Positions 1-8,634 of a DNA stretch of 64,000 bases are shown piece by piece (the first letter of the stretch is position 1; each line of letters starts with the position of its first letter). Under the pieces are notes generated by a model, which saw nothing but the letters and a program-made list of their open reading frames with translations, was not told the origin of the DNA and made no database searches. Source of the stretch: Panacibacter microcysteis (lineage in GTDB: Bacteria; Bacteroidota; Bacteroidia; Chitinophagales; Chitinophagaceae); NCBI RefSeq assembly GCF_015831355.1, contig NZ_JADWYR010000002.1, positions 124,001-188,000 on the forward strand, written 5' to 3'. The translations under genes were made by a program, and so were the position numbers.

Positions 1-28
1 TATAGTAATCCAATTACGCATATAAAAT

Positions 29-1114
29 CTAAGATTTCTTTTTTGTTACTGAATACATGTATGTATTATTACCATTGCTATTGAATTCAAAACCCGCTCC
101 ATTAATTTTAGTCTTTAATTGACCAATTTGATCCGCACTCATACCCTGTGTTGATATCTGAGTTCCATCAACCAATCTTTTAAAATTACCCGACATTACC
201 TGATGTACCAAGATTGCATTTCCAACAAAGAACTGCGGTATTCCGAATCTGGCAGCATCAGGGTTAACATCATTTTTCATGTTATGCTCATTCCCCCACC
301 AATTAAATAAGCCTCCACCATTGCTCCAAATTCCCCTGAATACAGCACCCCTATGAGCTTCTATATCTTCGAACGAATGGAGAGCCAAGCCAAAATTCTG
401 TAATGCATCAGTATTTTTCTGCATATTGTCAATACCGCTCTCACTTGCAGATTTAAACAACATATCCCAAGCATTACTTAAACTTCTATTTACAGCCTCT
501 TGCGATGTAACAATATTTTTCTCAGCATACGTTCTTGTAGAATGCCATTTCTGAGCTTCAGCATCTTCACTTTGCGACTTTGCTGTTCTTGAGTAATCAA
601 TATCTGTATTATGAGTGACTCCTTTTAATACTTTATCTTCTGGAAGCTTTCCACCTATTTTATCAAAAATTGGATTATCTTTTTGAGAATCTTTAATATT
701 CTTTATAATAATAATGTCCGCTGTACTGTAAGATTTATATTTAGAAAAGTTGTTAACACCGCCTGGGTTATCAGCATACACAGAAGCATAATGTGCGATA
801 AGATTTGCTTGAACCTCTGAAGCACCTGCTTGAAGTAACATATACCTTGTTAGCATAAAGTGAATAAATAAGGCATATTTACCTTCCACGTCAATGTTTG
901 CAATAGGATTATTTGCTGAAAAAAGGTATGGACTTGCATCAGGATATTTTGTTTGCAGTGGATCAACACTTAAGAACCTGGATACCCTCGGGTCATAAAT
1001 CCTCATCCCATAGTCCTGCTGATTGCCTGTGCCTTTCACTTCATTATCATTCTCCTTCCCATTAAACCCATAACGATAAGTTGATGATGAGTACGTCCTC
1101 CCCGGCATTTGCAT
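29..1114 (-). CDS. RHS-core C-terminal cassette with putative metal-dependent toxin tip
   Basis: This is the end of an RHS repeat-associated core joined to a variable tip. Residues about 14-75 carry core motifs: YGFNGKENDNEV, then MRIYDPRVSRFLSVDPL and SPYLFSANNPI. The remaining ~280 residues would be the effector. They contain LALHSFEDIEAHRG, together with an N-terminal His-rich helix region and a WHSTR segment. This resembles the His/Glu/Asp layout of zinc-dependent phospholipase C-like folds, but that is inference only. A full RHS protein has over 1000 residues; here the core homology continues four codons upstream of the ATG as P-F-G and is then cut by an in-frame TAA, so this is a displaced tip rather than a complete toxin. 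Any immunity gene would lie beyond the left edge. A terminator and a second RHS cassette precede it. Confidence 0.75.
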   Translation of the reverse strand: MQMPGRTYSSSTYRYGFNGKENDNEVKGTGNQQDYGMRIYDPRVSRFLSVDPLQTKYPDASPYLFSANNPIANIDVEGKYALFIHFMLTRYMLLQAGASEVQANLIAHYASVYADNPGGVNNFSKYKSYSTADIIIIKNIKDSQKDNPIFDKIGGKLPEDKVLKGVTHNTDIDYSRTAKSQSEDAEAQKWHSTRTYAEKNIVTSQEAVNRSLSNAWDMLFKSASESGIDNMQKNTDALQNFGLALHSFEDIEAHRGAVFRGIWSNGGGLFNWWGNEHNMKNDVNPDAARFGIPQFFVGNAILVHQVMSGNFKRLVDGTQISTQGMSADQIGQLKTKINGAGFEFNSNGNNTYMYSVTKKKS

Positions 1115-1132
1115 ACCGAAAGGTTAGCGCAA

Positions 1133-1167
1133 TAAAAAAAGCCGCTAGCTTTGACCAGCGGCTCTTT
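1133..1167 (-). terminator. Rho-independent terminator after the immunity candidate
   Basis: A seven-base-pair stem (AGCCGCT at 1140-1146 with AGCGGCT at 1157-1163) is followed on the minus strand by seven T. It closes the upstream RHS/immunity pair and separates it from the 29-1114 cassette. Confidence 0.8.
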
Positions 1168-1176
1168 ATATTTATT

Positions 1177-1563
1177 TTATGGTAGCTGTTCCCAACCTTC
1201 TTTTGGTATGTTAATTATACTATCTGGCACTGACATATCAAATAAAAATTGACTGATGTCAGGATCTGATTTCAAAAATTTCAAAAAATACCTATCACCT
1301 ATTCTTGTATCTATTTTTGAGGCGTTAAAAAAGCCTTTATACTTCTTACCATTAACTGTATATATAAAATTTGCATCCTTCCCTCCATCAGTTGGGTTCG
1401 TAAAACTTGTAATTATTGCAACAGTATAACTCACATCTCCTTCTTCTAATTTTTTAGGATTGATATATACTGAACGTATAATAATCCATATGATTAACAT
1501 AATTGCTAACCCAGCTAAAACATCAAAAACTTTTTTATTACCTTTTTTATTGCGTTGGTCCAT
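1177..1563 (-). CDS. Small membrane-anchored protein, candidate RHS immunity protein
   Basis: The 128-aa product has a basic N-terminus, one hydrophobic helix (about residues 13-30, VLAGLAIMLIIWIIIRSVY) and a soluble ~90-aa domain beginning EEGDVSYTVAIITSF. I do not recognise the family. Its start overlaps the end of the upstream RHS cassette by 17 nt and the pair shares one terminator, the usual arrangement of a polymorphic toxin followed by its immunity gene. A membrane-anchored immunity protein would fit a toxin acting at or near the inner membrane. Function is inferred from position and size only; it could also be an unrelated small membrane protein. Confidence 0.6.
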   Translation of the reverse strand: MDQRNKKGNKKVFDVLAGLAIMLIIWIIIRSVYINPKKLEEGDVSYTVAIITSFTNPTDGGKDANFIYTVNGKKYKGFFNASKIDTRIGDRYFLKFLKSDPDISQFLFDMSVPDSIINIPKEGWEQLP

Positions 1564-2581
1564 TGACTATAGTTTTTGCAGCAGTACTAACTCCTTTCCC
1601 AGTCAGACTAAAAGGAATTTGTATCATATAGTTTGATAAGTCGTACGATTTTAACTGACCAATATTTTTTAAATCAAAACTACCTTTATAAGCATTTTTA
1701 AACGAACCCGGTATTCCACCACTTCCAAATATATATTTAGCTGATGTCTCTATTGTAAAATCACTAACTGATTTATTAAACCCAACCAAACTAAATTTAT
1801 CCCCTTGACTGAATGGCCTTATATCAAACATTCCTCCGGCTAAAGCTGAATAAGCAGGCTTAAAAGGTAAACCAGCAATGGTTGCATCAAAAAAGTCTAT
1901 TTTACTAGGCCCACTTATCAACGCCTGTCCACCCAAATCAATACTGGACTTTAGCAAAAACTGTTGAGAGAAGCTTAGACTTGTCGTACTTGTTTGAAAA
2001 ATATTTGTAGTAATAAACCTTGCTGCACCCATTGTTAGCAATGTTTCTGCTGATGTTTGTACAAATGGGTCTCTTGCTAAACCTAAACCCATTCCGGGCC
2101 CTCCGTAAGAAATCGGGTCGTGAGCTGCTCGTGCAGCCATTTCTTTATTAAATGCTGCTTGCCTACTAAATGCTTTTGATCGTTGCTGTGCATAATAACT
2201 ATTATCACCTTGCTTTAATACAGGTTGTCTTGCTAAAGCTTGAAGAGCTCTCTGATTAGTAAGATTCTGTGTATGTTTTGCAACCTGTTGCTTTAATTTA
2301 AGCTCCGTACCCAAATTATGCTTTATCGTACTCAATTCCCATTCCAACCCGTCTTGGTCTACTCCGTCTATTGGTCTATTACTTGCAAATTGGTAAGGTG
2401 TTAGTTCAGGATAATCTTTTGTTATCGGGTCAACACTTGGAAAACGTACAATCCTCGGATCATACATCCTTTCACCATAATCCTGGAAGTTTCCGACTCC
2501 ATAAACCTCGTTATCGTAACGTTTACCATTAAATCCATAAATGAGTTGAGAGCTATTATATTGTCTTCCGGGTAGCTGCAT
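1547..2581 (-). CDS. RHS-core C-terminal cassette with unknown toxin tip
   Basis: The 344-aa product begins with the terminal RHS core: IYGFNGKRYDNEVYG, DYGERMYDPRIVRF, SVDPITKDYPELTPYQFASN and PIDGVDQDG within residues ~13-75. A ~270-aa tip follows that I do not recognise; it is rich in Gly, Ser and Phe. The reading frame is open upstream of the ATG for nine more codons that still match the core (N-Y-Y-P-G-G) before a TAG stop. The cassette therefore looks like a severed 3' end of an RHS gene, and the internal Met of the FGM-type motif may serve as the start. It overlaps the immunity candidate downstream. It may be expressed, silent, or a recombination donor for a full RHS gene elsewhere. 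Confidence 0.7.
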   Translation of the reverse strand: MQLPGRQYNSSQLIYGFNGKRYDNEVYGVGNFQDYGERMYDPRIVRFPSVDPITKDYPELTPYQFASNRPIDGVDQDGLEWELSTIKHNLGTELKLKQQVAKHTQNLTNQRALQALARQPVLKQGDNSYYAQQRSKAFSRQAAFNKEMAARAAHDPISYGGPGMGLGLARDPFVQTSAETLLTMGAARFITTNIFQTSTTSLSFSQQFLLKSSIDLGGQALISGPSKIDFFDATIAGLPFKPAYSALAGGMFDIRPFSQGDKFSLVGFNKSVSDFTIETSAKYIFGSGGIPGSFKNAYKGSFDLKNIGQLKSYDLSNYMIQIPFSLTGKGVSTAAKTIVNGPTQ

Positions 2582-3118
2582 ACCGCCGGGATAGTAATTT
2601 AATCCTTGCTATAACAATATAGGGCTTGCTTTATCAAAGAACTTTGAATGATGAAATTATGTAATTTATTGCCTGAAAATGTATGTTTATCACATTAAAA
2701 TGCCAGGTAATGTTGGTCTTGATGGCACATAGGTATTATGATCTGCAACACTGCTGGTAACCGCAGCCTGCAGATGCCTCCTGATCTAACAGTACAAGTG
2801 TGCGACGCAACGGAAGCCTCATTAAAGTGATACTGCCGGGCTCCATAAAATTCCTGCTTTCTTCACCGGTTGAATGCGAACGCAACGTCTTGTTCTGAGG
2901 CAACTTATTCAACATGCCTGCGTCTTTGGAAGGCAGCCATTCCGGTGAGGAACTATATATTAATATTTACATTAATGTATTTGTTGGTGAAAAATATACG
3001 GGCAATAATCTTTCTGTTCATTATACTTTCAAATCAATCAAAAACACCTTTCTTTGATAAAGTTTTAGTTTTCTCCCGAATCAGCTTCTTTAAGTTCGAC
3101 ATATTTTAAAAATTAATA
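2582..3118. other. Intergenic region before the stressosome operon
   Basis: This stretch separates the divergent RHS cassettes and rsb operon. It holds one copy of the 53-bp dispersed element at 2792-2844. A short open frame at 2870-3109 has no recognisable features, a composition unlike the neighbouring proteins, and is not called. The promoter of the rsbR-like gene should lie in its last part; I saw no clear consensus box. Confidence 0.5.
2792..2844 (+). repeat. 53-bp dispersed element, type A, forward
   Basis: The core GTACAAGTGTGCGACGCAAC (one change from type A consensus) is at 2792-2811 and the tail TGCCGGGCTCC at 2834-2844. It sits alone between the RHS cassettes and the rsb operon. 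Confidence 0.85.
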
Positions 3119-3979
3119 ATGGCCACCACTTCAGCTATTCTCAAAAAGAAAAAATCCGTCATATTCGAACGTTGGATGAACAACCAGTTACAGAGTGAAA
3201 TTTTACGTGATGATCTTATGTCCAACGAAGATCTGCGTTACCAGTCAGAAGAATTGATCGATATTCTCCTTGCAAATCTTACCGAAGACAATATGTCTGA
3301 TACAGCAGCCATGTCGCTGGATCCTGTAATTGAAATACTCTCGGGTATTGCAATAACAAGGGCCAGGCAGGGCTTTAGCCCACGTGAGACCGGCGCTTTT
3401 GTGCTTGGGCTGAAAGAGGCAATATTGGATGTGCTTGCTACCGATATAAAGGACAACGGCAAACTCTTTGAAGAAAGCCGCAAAATAAACCGGTTGATGG
3501 ACAATTTATCCATCATCAGTTTTGAAACTTTTATTAAGGGGAGAGAAGAAGTTATATTGAGGCAAACGGATGAGATTGCAGAAATATCTACACCCGTTAT
3601 ACAGGTGTGGGAAGGCATTCTTGCATTGCCGATTATTGGAACCCTGGATAGCCAACGCACGCAAATTGTAATGGAAAATTTGTTGCAACAGATTGTAGAA
3701 TCAGGAAGCAGCATTGCTATTCTGGATATATCGGGCGTGCCTGCTGTTGACTCGCTGGTAGCGCAGCACCTGATTAAAACAATCAGCGCAACACGGTTAA
3801 TGGGTGCTGAATGTATCATTAGTGGCATACGGCCTGAAATAGCACAAACCATTGTACACCTGGGTATAAACCTGAGCGGTGTGGTAACAAAAGCAACAAT
3901 GGCAAGCGCATTGAGTTATGCTTTCGCAAATACAAATCTGACAGTGAAAAAAATTAGTTCGGAAAACAAAAAATCCTAA
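3119..3979 (+). CDS. rsbR: RsbR-like stressosome scaffold/sensor protein
   Basis: The 286-aa product matches RsbR paralogues. An N-terminal ~150-residue helical domain of the RsbRD type precedes a C-terminal STAS domain (residues ~160-275, LDISGVPAVDSLVAQH and SGIRPEIAQTIVHLG). In Bacillus RsbR and RsbS build a large cytoplasmic stressosome, and RsbT phosphorylates threonines in the RsbR STAS domain. Here the residue in the VDS position (Ser212) replaces the first of these Thr, and a Thr is kept in the EIAQT motif. It is the first gene of a five-gene operon, 10 nt ahead of the RsbS-like gene. There is no globin-type N-terminus, so the stimulus is unknown. Confidence 0.85.
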   Translation: MATTSAILKKKKSVIFERWMNNQLQSEILRDDLMSNEDLRYQSEELIDILLANLTEDNMSDTAAMSLDPVIEILSGIAITRARQGFSPRETGAFVLGLKEAILDVLATDIKDNGKLFEESRKINRLMDNLSIISFETFIKGREEVILRQTDEIAEISTPVIQVWEGILALPIIGTLDSQRTQIVMENLLQQIVESGSSIAILDISGVPAVDSLVAQHLIKTISATRLMGAECIISGIRPEIAQTIVHLGINLSGVVTKATMASALSYAFANTNLTVKKISSENKKS

Positions 3980-3989
3980 GGGTATAGTT

Positions 3990-4406
3990 ATGGACAGAAT
4001 TCCTATTTTAAGAATGGGACACTTTCTTTTGGTAACGATACAAGTTGATTTGTATGACAGGCTGGCTCTCACTTTGGAAGAAGACCTTTTACAAGCAATA
4101 AGTAAAACCAATGCAAAAGGAGTGTTGATAGACATATCTGCTGTGTCTATTGTTGACTCTTTTATGGGGCGTATCATTAATAACATTGCAAGTATGGGCA
4201 GGATTCTTGATGCATCAACTGTTGTTGTTGGCATGCAGCCTGCCGTTGCAATTACTCTTGTCGAGCTGGGTTTGCCACTGGAGGGCGTACTTACCGCTCT
4301 TAATGTGGAGAAAGGTATGCAGTTACTGGAAAAACAGATAGAGCATTTCCAAACAGACAATGATACCTATGCTGACACCGAAAGTGACGATAGTCACACT
4401 GAATAA
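3990..4406 (+). CDS. rsbS: RsbS-like STAS-domain antagonist
   Basis: This is a single STAS domain of 138 aa, the size of RsbS plus a short acidic tail. The helix carrying the phosphorylated serine is conserved (LIDISAVSIVDSF, Ser57, equivalent to RsbS Ser59), followed by GMQPAVAITLVELG and TALNVEKGM, both highly typical of RsbS. In Bacillus, unphosphorylated RsbS in the stressosome holds RsbT; phosphorylation releases it. The gene follows rsbR by 10 nt and overlaps the RsbT-like gene, so translation is probably coupled. Confidence 0.88.
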   Translation: MDRIPILRMGHFLLVTIQVDLYDRLALTLEEDLLQAISKTNAKGVLIDISAVSIVDSFMGRIINNIASMGRILDASTVVVGMQPAVAITLVELGLPLEGVLTALNVEKGMQLLEKQIEHFQTDNDTYADTESDDSHTE

Positions 4407-4800
4407 GGATACCATCAGCGTATATAAGGAGAATGAAGTGATCCTGTTGCGAAACAGGGTAAAAGAGTATGCCGTAAAAATAAAAATGGGTATCGTTAAC
4501 CAGACAAAGCTATTGACTGCAGTAAGCGAACTGGTGCGTAACATGCTAAAGTATGCCAATGGCGGAACCGCAGTGATAGAAGTAATATCCGGCGGAATGA
4601 AGACGGGTATAAGGGTAACGTTTACTGATAATGGCCCTGGCATAAAAGACATAGGGCTGGCCATGAAAGACGGTTATTCTACCGGAAAGAGCCTTGGCCT
4701 GGGATTGCCGGGAACAAAAAGACTTGTAAATGATTTTTCGATAACCAGTGAAGTTGGTAAAGGCACGAGCGTAACAATTCTAAAATGGGCAAATGGTTAA
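4360..4800 (+). CDS. rsbT: RsbT-like serine/threonine kinase
   Basis: The 146-aa product has a compact GHKL ATP-binding fold: the N-box helix LLTAVSELVRNMLKYA, the DNGPGI box, a GKSLGLGLPGTKRL lid and a C-terminal GKGTSVTI strand. This is the RsbT kinase family, which phosphorylates RsbR and RsbS and on release activates a downstream partner. The ATG at 4360 overlaps rsbS by 47 nt; the next ATG at 4369 is equally possible. The 3' end overlaps the next gene by 8 nt. Confidence 0.85.
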   Translation: MIPMLTPKVTIVTLNKDTISVYKENEVILLRNRVKEYAVKIKMGIVNQTKLLTAVSELVRNMLKYANGGTAVIEVISGGMKTGIRVTFTDNGPGIKDIGLAMKDGYSTGKSLGLGLPGTKRLVNDFSITSEVGKGTSVTILKWANG

Positions 4801-5809
4801 TATCGTATTCGAACGTTTTGTTGCAGATGACCGCAGTTATTTTGCCCTTATCAAAAAAGACATTCACCGGATAATCAGCAACGGTAATTTTCCTAAAACA
4901 AGCATCAATAACCTGGATATTATCATAGCTGAATTAACCTCTAACCTGCAGAAATACAGTACGGGTGGCGCCGAGTTCCTGGTGCGGCTTTGTAAAGACA
5001 ATGCTCACGAATTTCTCGAGGTTGTATGCATGGATAACGGGCCGGGTATTGCAAATCTTACCAAAGTACTCAATGATCATTTTTCTTCTTCCAATACATT
5101 GGGGCATGGCCTTGGCAGCATTCGCAGGCTTTCTGATGAATTTGATATTTACTCACAGCCGGGTTGGGGTACAATTATAGTAATCAGGATTTTCAAAGAT
5201 CCGCAAAAACCACAAAAGGAAAGTCCGCAGCTTCGGTTTGGAGCGCTTTTGGTTCCTAAGTTTGGAGAAATTTCCTGTGGCGATGGTTATTGCCTGGTGC
5301 GCAACAGGAACGGGTTTAGGGTGTTGGTCGCAGACGGGCTCGGTCATGGACCCGATGCACAAACAGCTGTTAAAGCAGCAATCGATACTTTCATAAATTG
5401 CAAGGAGGAACAGGCTAATGATGTTGTTAAAGTCATTCATCAAAACATCAGGAAAACAAGGGGTGTTGTTGCGAATGTGTACTTATTCAACACAGTAAAA
5501 AAGGAATGGAATATTTGTGGGGTAGGCAATATTTCAACGAAGTTCCTGGGCGGTGTATTGCAAAAAAATTACATCCCATACAACGGTATTATAGGCCACA
5601 ACATTCCGAATACATTGAATGATGTAATGCTGAAAAAAGAAGACTATAACCAATTTGTGGCCTGCTCAGACGGGATAAGGTCGCGCTGGGATTTACTCAA
5701 ATTTCCGGAGTTATTAAAAAGAGACCCGATGATCATTACTGCCGCTGTGTACAAGGAATTTGCCCGCCAGAATGATGATATGTCTGTAGTATCCTGTAAA
5801 ATTTTGTAA
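4793..5809 (+). CDS. HATPase-PP2C fusion phosphatase (RsbX/RsbU-like)
   Basis: The 338-aa product fuses two modules. Residues ~1-135 form another GHKL ATPase domain of the RsbT/RsbW type (IIIAELTSNLQKYS, MDNGPGIANL, LGHGLGSIRRL). Residues ~145-338 form a SpoIIE/PP2C phosphatase (VADGLGHGPDAQTAV for metal binding and ACSDGIRSRWDL near the end). In Bacillus, RsbX dephosphorylates RsbR/RsbS and resets the stressosome, so this probably does the same here. The fusion would give one protein with a kinase-like and a phosphatase domain. It overlaps rsbT by 8 nt and ends 1 nt before the kinase gene. Confidence 0.85.
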   Translation: MVNIVFERFVADDRSYFALIKKDIHRIISNGNFPKTSINNLDIIIAELTSNLQKYSTGGAEFLVRLCKDNAHEFLEVVCMDNGPGIANLTKVLNDHFSSSNTLGHGLGSIRRLSDEFDIYSQPGWGTIIVIRIFKDPQKPQKESPQLRFGALLVPKFGEISCGDGYCLVRNRNGFRVLVADGLGHGPDAQTAVKAAIDTFINCKEEQANDVVKVIHQNIRKTRGVVANVYLFNTVKKEWNICGVGNISTKFLGGVLQKNYIPYNGIIGHNIPNTLNDVMLKKEDYNQFVACSDGIRSRWDLLKFPELLKRDPMIITAAVYKEFARQNDDMSVVSCKIL

Positions 5810-5810
5810 G

Positions 5811-6992
5811 ATGACTGAGATTGTTCTTGTAACGCTTGAAAACGAAATGGATTTGATCGTTGCGCAAAAGAAGAGTATTGCTGTTGCTGACATGCTGAAA
5901 TTCTCGGTTCACGCACAGACTGCATTTGCAACGGCTATTCTTGAAGTGGGAAGAGAAGTGATCGACAAAACCAACACAGGTGTCGTTATCATCTCTGTGC
6001 AGCAGGCCGAAAGAAACTACCTGCGGGCAGATATTGAATGTGCGGTGGATGCAGGCTTAAGAGAGAGTGATGACGGGCTGGTGTTTGCAAAAAAACTTGT
6101 GTCAGATTTTGATTGCACAGAAAAAGGTGAAAAGTTTGTTGCTACAATGCGCCTGGGTATTCCGCGGTATATACCTGTTACAAAGAATCTTATTACAGAT
6201 ATTATCAGCCACTTTCATACACCCGGCAACAGAACGCCGTACGAAGAACTAAAATCGAAGAACGATGTTTTACAGCGTGTAAAAGACAAGCAACAGGCAG
6301 AGCTTGAACAGTCAAAATATATAGAGCAGCAGAAGAACGAATTTATCTCGATTGCCAGCCACGAACTGAAAACACCTGTTACGACAATTAAAGCTTATTC
6401 CCAGCTGGCGTTAGCGACAGATGATTTTTCCATGGTGAAAATTTTTTTAACCAAGATCAATACGCAGGCTGATAAAGTAAATACACTGATTGAGCAGTTG
6501 CTGGATATTTCAAAGATGGAAACAGGAAGGCTGGAGTACAACAAAGAGAAAGTAAACTTCAAAGCTTACATCAATGATACAGTTGCCTCGTTGAAAAATT
6601 TGTACAGTGCGCATGATGTGCGCCTGCAATGCAGCGGCGAGGAAAGCGAAGTGTATATAGATAGACTTAGAATAGAACAGGTCATGTCTAACCTGATGGG
6701 CAATGCTGCCAAGTATTCACCGCATCAAACACCCATCTCAATTGAGTGTATCAGCAAGAGCGGATCTGTAATAGTGTATGTTACAGACCAGGGTATAGGT
6801 ATTACGCCGGAGAATATCCATAGCGTGTTCGATAAATTTTTCAGGGAGGATGATGCCACAAAAAGTTATAGCGGTTTTGGTATGGGTTTATATATTACCA
6901 AAAGTATTATTGAAGCCCATAGCGGTACCATATGGGTAAAAAGTATTAAAGGCAAAGGCTCCAGCTTTGTATTTAGTCTTCCTACAGTTTGA
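5811..6992 (+). CDS. Histidine kinase with RsbT-like N-terminal domain
   Basis: The 393-aa cytoplasmic sensor kinase has no membrane segment. Residues ~1-125 resemble an RsbT/W-type ATPase module (FATAILEVGREVI), although its ATP motifs look weak. A coiled coil (~145-175) leads into a HisKA domain (ISIASHELKTPVTTIKAY, phospho-His in SHELKTP) and a HATPase_c domain (NLMGNAAKYSP, DQGIGI, GFGMGLYI). It is the last gene of the stressosome operon and probably the output: released RsbT-like protein, or the stressosome itself, may control its kinase activity. No response regulator lies next to it, so its partner is elsewhere. Confidence 0.85.
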   Translation: MTEIVLVTLENEMDLIVAQKKSIAVADMLKFSVHAQTAFATAILEVGREVIDKTNTGVVIISVQQAERNYLRADIECAVDAGLRESDDGLVFAKKLVSDFDCTEKGEKFVATMRLGIPRYIPVTKNLITDIISHFHTPGNRTPYEELKSKNDVLQRVKDKQQAELEQSKYIEQQKNEFISIASHELKTPVTTIKAYSQLALATDDFSMVKIFLTKINTQADKVNTLIEQLLDISKMETGRLEYNKEKVNFKAYINDTVASLKNLYSAHDVRLQCSGEESEVYIDRLRIEQVMSNLMGNAAKYSPHQTPISIECISKSGSVIVYVTDQGIGITPENIHSVFDKFFREDDATKSYSGFGMGLYITKSIIEAHSGTIWVKSIKGKGSSFVFSLPTV

Positions 6993-7039
6993 CGCATAAG
7001 TGCATGGCCGGTGCATCGTGCCCCGTTATCTATCCGAAC

Positions 7040-7092
7040 GTACAAGAGTGCGACGCAACAGGTGCATTATAGTAGTAATACAGCCTGGCTCC
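7040..7092 (+). repeat. 53-bp dispersed element, type A, forward
   Basis: A perfect type A core lies at 7040-7059 with the tail GCCTGGCTCC ending at 7092. It faces the 3' end of the sugar transferase gene and forms an inward-facing pair with the reverse copy at 9650-9702. Confidence 0.9.
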
Positions 7093-7123
7093 ACATACTT
7101 ATTGCTTTGTTGCGGCAACAGGC

Positions 7124-7156
7124 ATAAAAAAGCCCGTAAAGAAACTTCACGGGCTT
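7124..7156 (-). terminator. Terminator at the end of the exopolysaccharide operon
   Basis: The stem AGCCCGT (7131-7137) pairs with ACGGGCT (7149-7155), followed on the minus strand by a T run. It lies about 80 nt past the stop of the last exopolysaccharide gene; the dispersed element at 7040-7092 comes after it. Confidence 0.8.
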
Positions 7157-7236
7157 TGTATTGAGTATGATCATTTAAATCCTGTAAACCTGTTTGCGCT
7201 GTGCTTGGTTTTTACCGCACTGGTGAGTGCGCCTGA

Positions 7237-8574
7237 TCAAAACGCATTTTCTTCTTTGCGCAGCATGTTGATAGCCGTTTTGAAAAAGATTCTGGTATCT
7301 AAACGCGGCGACCAGTTTTGCATGTACCAGATATCATGTTCAATTCTTTTCTGCATAGATTCCAGATCGGGTGTTTCGCCACGAAAACCATTTACCTGCG
7401 CCCACCCTGTAAGCCCTGGTTTCAGGTAAAGCCTAACCATGTAAGCTTTAATGAGGTTACTATATTCTTCTGTGTGCCGCAGCATATGTGGTCTCGGCCC
7501 TATAATACTCATTTCGTTCTTTAGTACATTGATAAACTGCGGCAATTCATCGAGGCTCGTTCTGCGCAGGAATGCACCGATCTTTGTTACACGTGCATCA
7601 TCGCGAGTTGCCTGTTTTTGGTCGCTATCGGCATTGTTAACCATGGTTCTGAATTTGTAACACCAGAAAGATTGATTGTTTCTGCCGGAACGAAGTTGTT
7701 TAAAGAAGACAGGACCTTTGGATTCTGCTTTTATCAATATGCCAATCAGTGGTATTAACCACCACAGTATTGTTATCATTACTACGCTGCTGATGATACA
7801 ATCAAACAGGCGCTTGGCTATCCTGTTTTTTAAACTGCTCAGCGGCTCATTGTATGCTTTTAATAACAGAACCTTATTAAAATGTTCTGTATACCTGAAA
7901 GATTCAATGTTGGCAAGTGGTGTGTCTGCTATCAGTTTCAGGCGAATGCAATGTTTATTGGCCGCTTCATTTAACATGGCAATATCTGCATATGCAAAAT
8001 GACCAGATGGTATATATAACTCACGGATGTTGTTGGCCGCTGCAAATGCAATGTATTGTTCTGATGTCTCAATGGCCTGGCGCTCATCCCGCTCCAGGTA
8101 GCCCTGGAAAGAAAACTTGTGTTGCTGTGCTATATAATTGCCCAGTTCTTTAGAAAGATCTCCCGAACCAACGATCGCTACCCGGTTAGATACATTGAGT
8201 GTTCTGTACAGGAAAGCCGTAAGCGTTTGATCGAACCGTAGCAGGCAGATCAAAAGAATGCCTGATGCAACCGTGAAGCCAAGGCATACGGGCATTGTTG
8301 TTTCTCCAAATACAAACAACACGGCCATTATAAGATTGAAACCACTGTATGCAAAAAGTAATGTTTTTCGCCTTCCAAGCATCAGCAACCCCGGCCTGTT
8401 AGCTTGTTCTTTTATGTAGCGGGTATACAAAATAAACCATATACCCGTTAACCCTGCCACCGCCATACAATACGCCAGCAGCGCTGCTGTAAATGTACCC
8501 GGGAACAAAAAATAGATAACGCAAAGTATAATGTTCAGTAATACAAAATGCTGCAGGTTGATGTGTTTCTTCAT
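7237..8574 (-). CDS. Polyprenyl-phosphate sugar-1-phosphate transferase (WcaJ type)
   Basis: This 445-aa integral membrane enzyme would start repeat-unit synthesis by moving a hexose-1-phosphate from a nucleotide sugar to undecaprenyl phosphate. Four N-terminal helices (residues ~8-125) are followed by a CoA-binding-like soluble region (VAIVGSGDLSKELG). A further helix (~255-280) leads into the bacterial sugar transferase domain with CYKFRTMV, RRTSLDELPQFINVLKNEMS, GPRPHM and KPGLTGWAQVNGFRG. Length and order fit the WcaJ/WbaP family. It is the last gene of the exopolysaccharide operon. The donor sugar cannot be told from the sequence. Confidence 0.9.
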   Translation of the reverse strand: MKKHINLQHFVLLNIILCVIYFLFPGTFTAALLAYCMAVAGLTGIWFILYTRYIKEQANRPGLLMLGRRKTLLFAYSGFNLIMAVLFVFGETTMPVCLGFTVASGILLICLLRFDQTLTAFLYRTLNVSNRVAIVGSGDLSKELGNYIAQQHKFSFQGYLERDERQAIETSEQYIAFAAANNIRELYIPSGHFAYADIAMLNEAANKHCIRLKLIADTPLANIESFRYTEHFNKVLLLKAYNEPLSSLKNRIAKRLFDCIISSVVMITILWWLIPLIGILIKAESKGPVFFKQLRSGRNNQSFWCYKFRTMVNNADSDQKQATRDDARVTKIGAFLRRTSLDELPQFINVLKNEMSIIGPRPHMLRHTEEYSNLIKAYMVRLYLKPGLTGWAQVNGFRGETPDLESMQKRIEHDIWYMQNWSPRLDTRIFFKTAINMLRKEENAF

Positions 8575-8634
8575 AAGTGTAGATTGCTTTTAAATAACAT
8601 ACGGCAGCAATCGGGTTGTTTTTATCCTGCGCAG

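Noticed and set aside
2870-3109. 79-codon open frame before the rsb operon
   Set aside because: No recognisable motif, unlike coding composition, and it lies in a repeat-containing intergenic region.
3238-3852. Long minus-strand frame antisense to rsbR
   Set aside because: It is a shadow of the rsbR reading frame; RsbR is well supported by motifs.
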